Shown one piece after another: positions 8,556 to 15,231 of a stretch of DNA of 21,260 bases. Within the stretch, counting starts at the first letter, position 1. Each line of letters opens with the position of its first letter. The notes beneath the pieces were generated by a model that did no database searches, was not told the DNA's origin, and saw nothing but the letters and a program-made list of their open reading frames with translations. The DNA comes from a virus. Location: IMG/VR virus record IMGVR_UViG_3300042691_005614, positions 1 through 21,260 of that record. One strand, 5' to 3'. Made by a program: the position numbers and the translations under genes.

Positions 8556-8563
8556 TATTTATT
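8556..8563 (-). promoter_or_regulatory. Late promoter box AATAAATA
   Basis: This matches the NATAAATA late promoter form on the minus strand, inside the 146-base gap between the 357-aa and 350-aa genes. Predicted start is near 8550, giving a leader of about 110 bases. It abuts a 7-bp AT-rich inverted repeat (8564-8579). Confidence 0.55.
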
Positions 8564-8585
8564 CAAAAACAGGTTTTTGGCTTGG

Positions 8586-9659
8586 TTAGCCTAAGATTAT
8601 GCTATATAAATTTCCAAGGTTTTCCATTTCTTGTAGTGTAAGAAAGTCCCCTGGACCCGTAGCAACATACCAAGTGGTGCCATCATAACATTCCATCCAA
8701 CCAATCTCACTGTTCCAACGTGTCTCTCCGACTTCGTTGCCAATGCGTTCTGATGTTATACCAACAGGTATGACAAAACCGTTATCGTCAGCGAACAAGT
8801 AGTAGCCATTGCCAGTTGAGTTTAATGTTAAAGCAGTGTTATTTAGGTTTTGAATTTCATTACTATTGAACCTTAATCCTTCTAAAAATACATTACCAGT
8901 ATCTGAAGTAATTTCTAAAGGACTATTTGAATCTATCACTCGAATATCGTTGTCATTCGGAGCCAAATACATAATCCCACCGACTAAGATGCTGTTTTGT
9001 GTGAGATTCTCAACGTCAGCAGTTACTACCTCCACGCTAGTCCAGTTATATGTTGGACTACCTAAATCAAACATACCTGTTTCGCTAGGTATTACGCTTT
9101 TACCAAAATCTGATGTTATTGAAACATTATCTAAATTTTGATTTCCAATAGTAATCGTTCCGCCAATATTTAAATTACCAGTTAAAAATATAGAATTTTG
9201 TACTAATAAGTTTCCTGTAATAGTTGTGGGCTCGAGTAAATTTACAGTGCCGGTTCCTGCAGGATCAAAATTTACGTTTGTATTAGATACTGTTGCTGAA
9301 ATCAAATTGCCATCAAATGACAAAGAGCTAGTGGTTAATCTGTCATGATTAAAATATGCATTTGGCTGTGTTGGGACAATATTTAATGAGCCAGTCGTTG
9401 TTGATATTGAACTATTAGCATTGAAAGATACGTTACCAATAATTAAACTTGAACCGATGTTTAGATCATTAGTTTCTAGTCGACCTGCAACATCTAAATC
9501 ATATAAGGGATTATCAGTTTTAATACCTATGTTATTTGAAGTGACATTAAAATATAAAAAATCAGGATCTGAATGATTATTTCTAAATGTTAGGTCAACA
9601 CCATCTCTAACTAAATTTGCATTTAGTAATTTACCGCTGATTTTACCTAATTCTGACAT
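8586..9659 (-). CDS. Fibre-like beta-repeat virion protein (357 aa), tandem paralogue B
   Basis: It shares N-terminus, repeat style and C-terminal module with the next gene downstream (MSELGKISGKLLNANLVRDG versus MAVGRISGPLLKANLIRDGV). The mid-protein element 'FDLGSPTYNWTSVEV' is also shared, as is a terminal ERIGNEVGETRWNSE..W.ECYDG..W module at about 300-335, where WNSE replaces the usual YNTD. It ends -IILG. The ATG lies 2 bases after the stop of the 253-aa gene with no Shine-Dalgarno sequence, so reinitiation is likely. Soluble, beta-rich, with no signal peptide. Probable fibre or tail-periphery subunit; the duplication suggests a hetero-oligomeric pair or divergence for receptor range (inference). 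Confidence 0.85.
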   Translation of the reverse strand: MSELGKISGKLLNANLVRDGVDLTFRNNHSDPDFLYFNVTSNNIGIKTDNPLYDLDVAGRLETNDLNIGSSLIIGNVSFNANSSISTTTGSLNIVPTQPNAYFNHDRLTTSSLSFDGNLISATVSNTNVNFDPAGTGTVNLLEPTTITGNLLVQNSIFLTGNLNIGGTITIGNQNLDNVSITSDFGKSVIPSETGMFDLGSPTYNWTSVEVVTADVENLTQNSILVGGIMYLAPNDNDIRVIDSNSPLEITSDTGNVFLEGLRFNSNEIQNLNNTALTLNSTGNGYYLFADDNGFVIPVGITSERIGNEVGETRWNSEIGWMECYDGTTWYVATGPGDFLTLQEMENLGNLYSIILG

Positions 9660-9661
9660 GA

Positions 9662-10423
9662 TTACTGATCAAATCCATGTAGCACAGTGACATATTTTCC
9701 TAGTGGCACTGCTTCACTAAACACGGTATAGTATCCTGGTGTGTAAGGTGATCCTGTTGATGATTGACCTACTATACTAATGAGACCGCCTTGTGGTTCA
9801 GTGATTATTGTCTCAAGTACAGTCATTGTTATCGAAGAAACTGTATTCACAGTGTATGTGCCTACATTAGCAGTTACACCTGAAATAGTAATTGTTTGTC
9901 CAGATCTAAAACCCTTTGCAACAAAATCAACAGTCAAACTATCACTACTAGAAATAGTTTTGCTAATAGCAGTAAATGAAAGTATATTTGCTGTTACATT
10001 GGCTGGATTTTGAATAATTGTATAATTTGTATTAGAAATTTGAAATACGTTTTCTACTAGCACAATTAGATTCTGTCCGCCCCATGTGGTTCCACTAGCA
10101 GACGTTGCTGGTGGAGCTGGGATTAATGGACCAAATGTGGTTTCCTCATAGTCGCCAGGTCCAAGTGTCTGTTGTGTGATTCCACCAGATTCTTTAAATC
10201 TTAAATTTCTCCAGGCGCCGCCTTGATAACCTTCAAGTTGATTTGTATCTGTGTTGTATCGTAGATGCCCATTAGTTGGACTCAGCGGTCTGTCTGCTGT
10301 AGCACCTTTAGGTATAAGCATTGAGTTTGGACTATTAAAAATTACCTGCTCATTGATGTCTATAGCGACACCGCTATCTTTAACGTTTCTACTGTTTAAC
10401 TGTGATCTTTTCAAAAACTTCAT
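9662..10423 (-). CDS. Fibre-like virion protein with RYNTDT module near its N-terminus (253 aa)
   Basis: The start is ATG 10423-10421 (MKFLKRSQLNSR), one base after the stop of the 107-aa gene, in place of an in-frame TTG three codons earlier. No good ribosome site is visible, so it is probably coupled. Residues about 20-75 hold IDINEQVIFNSPNSMLIP, then ADRPLSPTNGHLRYNTDTNQ and LEGYQGGAWRNLR. This is the short fibre module that sits at the C-terminus in the 350-aa and 357-aa proteins but near the N-terminus here. The remainder is beta-rich (GQTITISGVTANVGTYTV) and ends GKYVTVLHGFDQ. A probable structural or fibre protein; the exact position in the virion is unknown. Confidence 0.82.
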   Translation of the reverse strand: MKFLKRSQLNSRNVKDSGVAIDINEQVIFNSPNSMLIPKGATADRPLSPTNGHLRYNTDTNQLEGYQGGAWRNLRFKESGGITQQTLGPGDYEETTFGPLIPAPPATSASGTTWGGQNLIVLVENVFQISNTNYTIIQNPANVTANILSFTAISKTISSSDSLTVDFVAKGFRSGQTITISGVTANVGTYTVNTVSSITMTVLETIITEPQGGLISIVGQSSTGSPYTPGYYTVFSEAVPLGKYVTVLHGFDQ

Positions 10424-10424
10424 A

Positions 10425-10748
10425 TTAAGCAACTCTTAACGATGACACTGTAACTGACAGTCTAGAATCTGCGCTGGCCACGGAGTATATACTATCACCT
10501 GTTTGTAATATAACTTTCTCCGTATCAAAAGTAAATGTTTCTCCTGCGGGTATACTTAAATTATGAATTATTTTGTTTGTATTTGTTGCAGTATCACCGC
10601 TTCTTACTAAATGAACACCACTTAGTACTACATCCGATGCGCTGTAATTACAAAAAAACAAAGTTGTAATTGCAACCTCTTGACCTGCAGATATGGTGTC
10701 GGTTATTGTTAATCCTGCACTTGTAACTAATGAACTCTTAATTGCCAT
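10425..10748 (-). CDS. Small beta-rich virion protein (107 aa)
   Basis: A soluble protein of alternating beta strands: MAIKSSLVTSAGLTITDT, TTLFFCNYSASDVVLSGVHL, IPAGETFTFDTEKVILQTGD, SVASADSRLSVTVSSLRV. The layout matches a small virion-protein type recurrent in marine T4-like phages and resembles the 109-aa protein at 7054-7383, so the two are likely distant paralogues. AAGGAAAAG lies before the ATG, 9 bases after the stop of the 318-aa gene. The specific function is unknown. Confidence 0.78.
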   Translation of the reverse strand: MAIKSSLVTSAGLTITDTISAGQEVAITTLFFCNYSASDVVLSGVHLVRSGDTATNTNKIIHNLSIPAGETFTFDTEKVILQTGDSIYSVASADSRLSVTVSSLRVA

Positions 10749-10757
10749 ATCTTTTCC

Positions 10758-11714
10758 TTAAAATATCATACTAAACACTAATGATCTTCTTCGACTAATA
10801 AGCTCATCAGATGTGGTCGTGTTCGTAAAAAATAAGCCTGTTGCTCCAGGCCCCTGTGTAGCCGAGCTATAAACTATATTTTTACCTGAAACACTAGACG
10901 GCGCAGATAACTGATTTTGCAATCCTAAAACTGCTTCAACATCAACTAGATTATTATTTGCGCCTAGTGTTAATTGATTATTGAGTGTGGTTATTTTATT
11001 ATTAAATAAATTAATGTTGTTAACAAATAAACCGGAATTATTAATCACAGTCCTTATAGACCCGTCTACTTCAAATTCAATTTTACTTTCAACATCACCA
11101 GCACCAGTGTCATATGCTTGACCACCAGTGTTTAATTTTGTTGTTCCGTTATATCTATAAAATCCGCTGATAGGTGCGGCTGCAATAAGTGCCAATACAT
11201 AATCTTGAACATATTTTCTATTAGGAATGTCGTCATCGTCAGTGATTCGGCTTTCGTAGTTAGGAACTTGACTAACACTAAGTACACCTGTGCCCGTAGC
11301 TCCAGTATTAAAACTTAAATCACCGCCACCTGTAAAAATAGTTGATGTTTGTAGACCTGCTCCTTGTGTGCCTTCTTTAAAAGAAAACGCACCTTGTCTA
11401 CTATTACCCAAACCATCAGTATATGTGATAGTTTCATCCCAGAGAATCGTAGCATCTGCTAATGACCCTCTTTCAATTGCTATGCCTGAATAATCAAGAC
11501 TGACACCTGCACCAGCTTCGCCTACATTCAAATAAATTATATTGTCTTTGACCGTTAGAGTTTCTGACTCCACAGTTGTGGTATCACCACGAACAGTCAA
11601 GTCGCCTGTGATAATCACAGAACCAATTTGGTTCCCGGTATCAAGAGTGATTGTACCACCTAGTTGGGTGATTACTTTATAATCACCATCAGAAACTCTA
11701 ACTACTTTTGACAT
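10758..11714 (-). CDS. Fibre-like virion structural protein (318 aa)
   Basis: Residues about 28-60 contain IGSVIITGDLTVRGDTTTVE then SETLTVKDNIIYLN, a strongly typical phage fibre/baseplate-protein signature. Residues about 160-180 contain DDDDIPNRKYVQDYVLALI, equivalent to the DIVPTQRAV..(F/Y)V segment of the 1198-aa protein. The C-terminal third is N/L-rich beta-helical repeat sequence, ending in a basic RRRSLVFSMIF tail. The ATG lies 4 bases after the stop of the 142-aa gene, without a ribosome site. It is second in the unit that starts at the 12233-12240 promoter box. Probable tail-fibre or neck/baseplate decoration; the assignment to a precise virion location is uncertain. Confidence 0.85.
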   Translation of the reverse strand: MSKVVRVSDGDYKVITQLGGTITLDTGNQIGSVIITGDLTVRGDTTTVESETLTVKDNIIYLNVGEAGAGVSLDYSGIAIERGSLADATILWDETITYTDGLGNSRQGAFSFKEGTQGAGLQTSTIFTGGGDLSFNTGATGTGVLSVSQVPNYESRITDDDDIPNRKYVQDYVLALIAAAPISGFYRYNGTTKLNTGGQAYDTGAGDVESKIEFEVDGSIRTVINNSGLFVNNINLFNNKITTLNNQLTLGANNNLVDVEAVLGLQNQLSAPSSVSGKNIVYSSATQGPGATGLFFTNTTTSDELISRRRSLVFSMIF

Positions 11715-11718
11715 ATTA

Positions 11719-12147
11719 TTAGATCGCTGTTAATAGGATTACGTCTGCAGATGAATCGTTATCTAAAGTCCATGTGTAACGATTTCCGCTGAAATCTGTT
11801 GCAACACGTTTAGTGATTTTAGCAATTGCCACAGTTCCAGGAACTTGATCGTTTGTTGCACCTAATAGTTGAACTTCGCCATCTGCTGCTGGTGTTCCCG
11901 AAACAAGTACACCAACTCTTAGGTTAGTTGATGTTAATCCGCCTTGGCTTTCTGAATCAGTGAATTCATCAGTTGCCAATCGTTGCACAACAAAAGTCTT
12001 TGCACCGCGTTGTTTAACAATTTGATAATCTGTTTGTAATCCGCTGTCGGCTGTAAAATAGCCTTTTAGTTGAACACCTGCTTGAGCACCAGAATAAGAT
12101 CTGATTACGTTTGTACCGAGTACATCTTTCTTTAGTGGACGTCCCAT
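11719..12147 (-). CDS. Small structural protein directly downstream of the capsid gene (142 aa)
   Basis: It starts MGRPLKKDVLGTNVIRSY; a similar MGRPLxK start is familiar to me from short hypothetical virion proteins of marine T4-like phages (recall, not a search). The body is beta-rich and Gly/Thr-rich, with VQLLGATNDQVPGTVAIAKI and NRYTWTLDNDSSADVILLTAI at the C-terminus. AAAGGAG is well placed before the ATG. It is the first gene of a new unit behind a terminator, promoter box and 80-base leader. Expression apart from but next to gp23 would suit a high-copy head decoration or a small fibre protein; neither is proved. Confidence 0.8.
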   Translation of the reverse strand: MGRPLKKDVLGTNVIRSYSGAQAGVQLKGYFTADSGLQTDYQIVKQRGAKTFVVQRLATDEFTDSESQGGLTSTNLRVGVLVSGTPAADGEVQLLGATNDQVPGTVAIAKITKRVATDFSGNRYTWTLDNDSSADVILLTAI

Positions 12148-12180
12148 TTGTTTTCTCCTTTGTTGACGTTCTAGGTCTAC

Positions 12181-12195
12181 GCAGAGGGATTCTGC
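12181..12195 (-). other. Small hairpin in the leader of the 142-aa gene
   Basis: GCAGA-ATCCC-TCTGC on the minus strand: a perfect 5-bp stem with a 5-base loop, roughly midway between the promoter box and the ATG at 12147. The structure is visible; any regulatory role is speculative. Confidence 0.4.
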
Positions 12196-12232
12196 ATAAG
12201 TCCGAATTTACGGCTCTTATAATTAGACAAAG

Positions 12233-12240
12233 TATTTATC
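12233..12240 (-). promoter_or_regulatory. Late promoter box GATAAATA after the gp23 terminator
   Basis: An exact NATAAATA match on the minus strand, 8 bases past the T-run of the terminator that closes gp23. Predicted start is near 12227, with a leader of about 80 bases before the 142-aa gene. The pairing of terminator and promoter marks a transcription-unit boundary. Confidence 0.68.
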
Positions 12241-12247
12241 ACTCAAC

Positions 12248-12274
12248 AAAAAAGCACTCCGAAGAGTGCCTTTT
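12248..12274 (-). terminator. Intrinsic terminator after the major capsid gene
   Basis: On the minus strand, GCACTC-TTCG-GAGTGC forms a 6-bp GC-containing stem with a stable UUCG-type tetraloop. It is extended by a G-T and A-T pairs and followed by TTTTTT. It lies about 30 bases past the gp23 stop. The plus-strand reading also has a T-rich tail (TTTTGTTTTTT), so it may act in both directions. Confidence 0.88.
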
Positions 12275-12302
12275 GTTTTTTACTTTCTCTACTATTGTTA
12301 AA

Positions 12303-13475
12303 TTAACTAAACTTAACGCTAGTGTCAGTAATAGCAACTTTACCTAGGTAGTCAGCTGCATTACCAAGAGAACTTGCTGTATTGTTCAACTCTACATAAC
12401 CATAACGTGTCATGAAAGATACGACTGGTTCAAAAGTTGATGGGTCAAGTACAACACCGCTGCTCATCAATGGAATGTATGGGCAGTAGAATGCTGCGGC
12501 ATCGCTTTCGCTGGTGCCTTTGTAACCGATCAATACATCTGCGCTGTCGGCCGCATAGCTGTTTACATATACCTTCATTGCACCATTCAATGTACCAACG
12601 AACTTAGTGTTTGTTGGAGCTTCGAATGTACCTTCTGTTGTACGAGCAAATGCGCTTGTAGTTGCAGACTGAAGAATTGTTAATGCAAATGGACTTACAA
12701 CTGCCCAGTTACCTGCGCCACGACGTGTACGCTGAGCGATGATGTTAGCAACACGGTTGATTTGAACAGCTAGAGCAGCGTGTTCATCACCAACGAATGT
12801 AGCTGTACCGCTAACAGTAGCTTGGTTGTATGTCTGTAGTGCATTACCGGCCAATGTGCTTAGACTTGCTAAGATTTCTTGGTCAATTTCAGCTGTGATC
12901 TCTTGTGCAAGAGCAGCCATAATTTCTGCTTCGATGTCAATACCTTGTTGAGCTTGTGCATCTTGAGCAGCTTCAAACGTCCAGCGAGCAGACAATTTAC
13001 GTGTCTTAGCTTCAACTGTTTGTTTCAAGATTTGAATGCTTAGTCTGTTACCAGCAGCACCTTCTAGAGCAGCAGTTGAAGCTGCCTTACCAGTTGTTGC
13101 GCCTGAGTATGACTCAGCAATCTTGAATGGGCTTAGAGCCTCTTCACCAGCTGTTGCACCGCTAGCACCTGCGTTAAATGTATCGCTGTAGCGAACACGT
13201 AGGGTATGGATTTGTCCAACTGGTCCAGTCATTGGTTGTACACCAACTAACTCGTTAGCAATAACGGTTGGCATAACGCGACGGATCACTGGAAGGATCA
13301 CGCGATTTAGTGTTGCGACGTTGCCGGCAGAAGTAGCACCAGCTGTAGCAGATTCTTGAAGATACTTGCGAGTATTTTCGAGAGTCACGCCCATTACTGA
13401 TTTCTTTGTTCCTTGTAGGCCTTCTAATAGGGCCTCTTTAGTCTCTGCCCAACGGCTTGATAGTAGTTCAGACAT
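12303..13475 (-). CDS. gp23: Major capsid protein, T4 gp23 family
   Basis: This is the 390-aa shell subunit of the prohead (HK97-type fold in the family). Recognisable gp23 features include the N-terminal delta region, the segment NRVILPVIRRVMPTVIANEL, then GVQPMTGPVGQIHTLRVRY. Later come WTFEAAQDAQAQQGIDIEAE with MAALAQEITAEIDQEIL, the NRVANIIAQRTRRGAGNW helix, and PFEPVVSFMTRYGY-type sequence near the C-terminus. A candidate gp21 cut site is YLQE/SATAG after E41, which would leave a mature protein of about 349 aa. It is shorter than T4 gp23 (521 aa), probably lacking the inserted surface domain. AAGGAG precedes the ATG, 11 bases after gp22. An intrinsic terminator follows at once, as expected for the most abundant virion protein. 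Confidence 0.97.
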   Translation of the reverse strand: MSELLSSRWAETKEALLEGLQGTKKSVMGVTLENTRKYLQESATAGATSAGNVATLNRVILPVIRRVMPTVIANELVGVQPMTGPVGQIHTLRVRYSDTFNAGASGATAGEEALSPFKIAESYSGATTGKAASTAALEGAAGNRLSIQILKQTVEAKTRKLSARWTFEAAQDAQAQQGIDIEAEIMAALAQEITAEIDQEILASLSTLAGNALQTYNQATVSGTATFVGDEHAALAVQINRVANIIAQRTRRGAGNWAVVSPFALTILQSATTSAFARTTEGTFEAPTNTKFVGTLNGAMKVYVNSYAADSADVLIGYKGTSESDAAAFYCPYIPLMSSGVVLDPSTFEPVVSFMTRYGYVELNNTASSLGNAADYLGKVAITDTSVKFS

Positions 13476-13486
13476 TTAAAATCTCC

Positions 13487-14581
13487 TTAATTTTTTAGTC
13501 CGGCCAAGCGACGAATGTCAACAATATTGTTGTCCTGCTCGGCGCTACGGTTTGCGTTGGTATTTTTATTACCGGTAATTTCTTTTGCCTCTACAAGTGC
13601 CTGTTTCTTCTGCGGAGCATTGCCCTCAATTACTGCTGGCAAATACTTATTAAAACTTTCCATTAGCTTGTGTGTTTGAACACTTTCTAATAGCTCGCTC
13701 ATGATTTCCTTCTGATCTGCCGCTAACGGTGCCAAAAGTTCTGTCATGGTTTTTTGTCTTTCCATGCCTTCTTTTAATGCACGGATTTCAGCTTCTTTGC
13801 TTTCAATGACTTTTTGTGCTTTGATTACAACGCTTTGGGCTTCTGCAATCGTGAAGTCTTTCTTGTCTATGACCTTGAGCAATTTGCTGGTTTCAGATTT
13901 TTCATTCAAATAACTTGCTTGGAATTCGTTGCTGAATGCTTCGAAAATTCTACGTCCAAAATCTGCTTTACGAGCAGCATCAATGTCTTCGCGTAGCTGA
14001 CCTAGTTCAGTTTTTAGGCTGTCCTCGACCACTGCTTCAACCATTGTTGCGGCACGTGCCACAAAGTCGGATTTAAGTTTAGCAAGTTGTTCTCTACCTT
14101 CTTTAATAAGTTTGACTTTGGTTTCTGCCAAGTCCTGCTTATCTTTGTAAAATTCTGCAATTTCGTTGGCTAGAGCTTCAACTACAAACTCTTCTAGCTT
14201 AAAGAATTTATCAGCCATGACTTTTTGGTCTTCATGCAATTCTTTGACTTCAGATGCTAATTGACGTGTAACGAATTCCTTCATCACCATCGCATCTTTT
14301 TTCATTTTCTTTGCATACTTGGCTTTTGCTTCTGCTAGTTGAGCACGATCTGCTACAAACTCGGCGATTTCAGGTGTTAGTTGATCAGTGACCATGCGAT
14401 CAATGGCTTCAACCATAACTGCTCTATCGTGTTCGTAGCGTTTGCTGAACTCTTCTCTTAGCTCTGCTGAGACTAGTTCACGGTTCTCGTTTACACGAGC
14501 TTGCCATGCTTCCTCAATTTGAGCTTGGATTTCCTCGGAAATCACATTGTTTTCAAATAATTGTTTTAGAACATCCAACAT
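13487..14581 (-). CDS. gp22: Prohead core scaffold protein, T4 gp22-like
   Basis: A 364-aa, charged, almost wholly alpha-helical protein placed between protease and capsid genes exactly as T4 gene 22. Three or four internal repeats of about 35-40 residues (from about 60 to 190) share the pattern EFV...(L)A.E(I/V).EF..D...LAE.K, consistent with a long coiled-coil scaffold. Near the C-terminus are ESFNKYLPAVIEG and the final DIRRLAGLKN, typical of gp22 proteins. Several (L/I)xE sites (QLAE/AK, ALVE/AK, VIE/G) could be cut by gp21 when the core is degraded before DNA packaging. A strong AGAGGAG ribosome site precedes the ATG, in a 12-base gap after gp21. Confidence 0.93.
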   Translation of the reverse strand: MLDVLKQLFENNVISEEIQAQIEEAWQARVNENRELVSAELREEFSKRYEHDRAVMVEAIDRMVTDQLTPEIAEFVADRAQLAEAKAKYAKKMKKDAMVMKEFVTRQLASEVKELHEDQKVMADKFFKLEEFVVEALANEIAEFYKDKQDLAETKVKLIKEGREQLAKLKSDFVARAATMVEAVVEDSLKTELGQLREDIDAARKADFGRRIFEAFSNEFQASYLNEKSETSKLLKVIDKKDFTIAEAQSVVIKAQKVIESKEAEIRALKEGMERQKTMTELLAPLAADQKEIMSELLESVQTHKLMESFNKYLPAVIEGNAPQKKQALVEAKEITGNKNTNANRSAEQDNNIVDIRRLAGLKN

Positions 14582-14593
14582 GTGATTCTCCTC

Positions 14594-15229
14594 TTATTGG
14601 AGCTTGCTTATTATTCCTAATAAGCTCTCTTTTAGATAACGCTGTGCTGCAGGATCTTCCTTTGCCTCTTGCGCTATACGCAAGGCTCTAAGTCCACCAC
14701 GAGTATTCATTAAGTGTTCATAGATTGGTGTTGGATATGCACCTGGTGCACTGGGTTGAGCTACCACATCCACTGTGATAATCTCGAAATCGCTAACTCT
14801 GCCAGTTCCGTCTGGGGAGACATTACCTGAGCCACGACTGGACACTCCCAACTTGACGCCGGATTCCAACATAGTTCTCACTAGTTGGCCCATTGGGGTT
14901 GGCAATATCTTAAACTTTCCATAACCATTAGGACCGTCCATCCACATTTCAGTAATCATGTGGCTGACACGGTCCAGGTTAATTTTTAAGTCATCTGGAT
15001 GATCTACTTCACCTAATACCGAGTATCCGCCTGCAATTTGATCGTTCAAAGTTTTGACAGCTCGCTCAATCTCGTCTACAGGATAAATGCGTTGGTTGGC
15101 ATTACGTATTCCGCCTTGAATGCAGATACCCTTCATGTAAAGGTTCTTTCCGTTTTCGCCTTCAGATTCGACTACCACACGGGCTTGGTCGAAACTGAGG
15201 TTTTCACGTAAGTAGTTCATCTTTTGCAT
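14594..15229 (-). CDS. gp21: Prohead core serine protease, T4 gp21 family (MEROPS S80 type)
   Basis: This 211-aa protein is the maturation protease that cleaves capsid and core proteins inside the prohead. Visible family hallmarks are G(I)..GG.RN.N.R.YP (residues about 35-50), the catalytic-His motif LGEVDHPDD (His77), and the nucleophile motif GVSSRGSG (Ser130/131), then DFEIITVDVVAQPSAPGA. Near the C-terminus YLKE/S (E201) mirrors the YLQE/S site of gp23 and is a likely self-cleavage site. The start at 15229 lies 2 bases after the core-protein stop with no Shine-Dalgarno sequence; a second ATG three codons in is an alternative. It is translationally coupled within the gp67/68-21-22-23 unit. 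Confidence 0.97.
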   Translation of the reverse strand: MQKMNYLRENLSFDQARVVVESEGENGKNLYMKGICIQGGIRNANQRIYPVDEIERAVKTLNDQIAGGYSVLGEVDHPDDLKINLDRVSHMITEMWMDGPNGYGKFKILPTPMGQLVRTMLESGVKLGVSSRGSGNVSPDGTGRVSDFEIITVDVVAQPSAPGAYPTPIYEHLMNTRGGLRALRIAQEAKEDPAAQRYLKESLLGIISKLQ

Positions 15230-15231
15230 TA

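Noticed and set aside
8564-8579. CAAAAAC-AG-GTTTTTG inverted repeat as a terminator for the 357-aa gene
   Set aside because: The stem is almost all A-T with a 2-base centre and no T-run after it on the minus strand; weak termination is possible but not supported.
8605-8612. Plus-strand TATAAATT resembling a late promoter
   Set aside because: It is inside the 357-aa coding region, differs in the last base, and has no rightward gene downstream.
10424-10432. TTG start three codons upstream in the 253-aa gene
   Set aside because: The ATG at 10423, one base after the preceding stop, fits the TAA(T)nATG junction style seen at four other genes.
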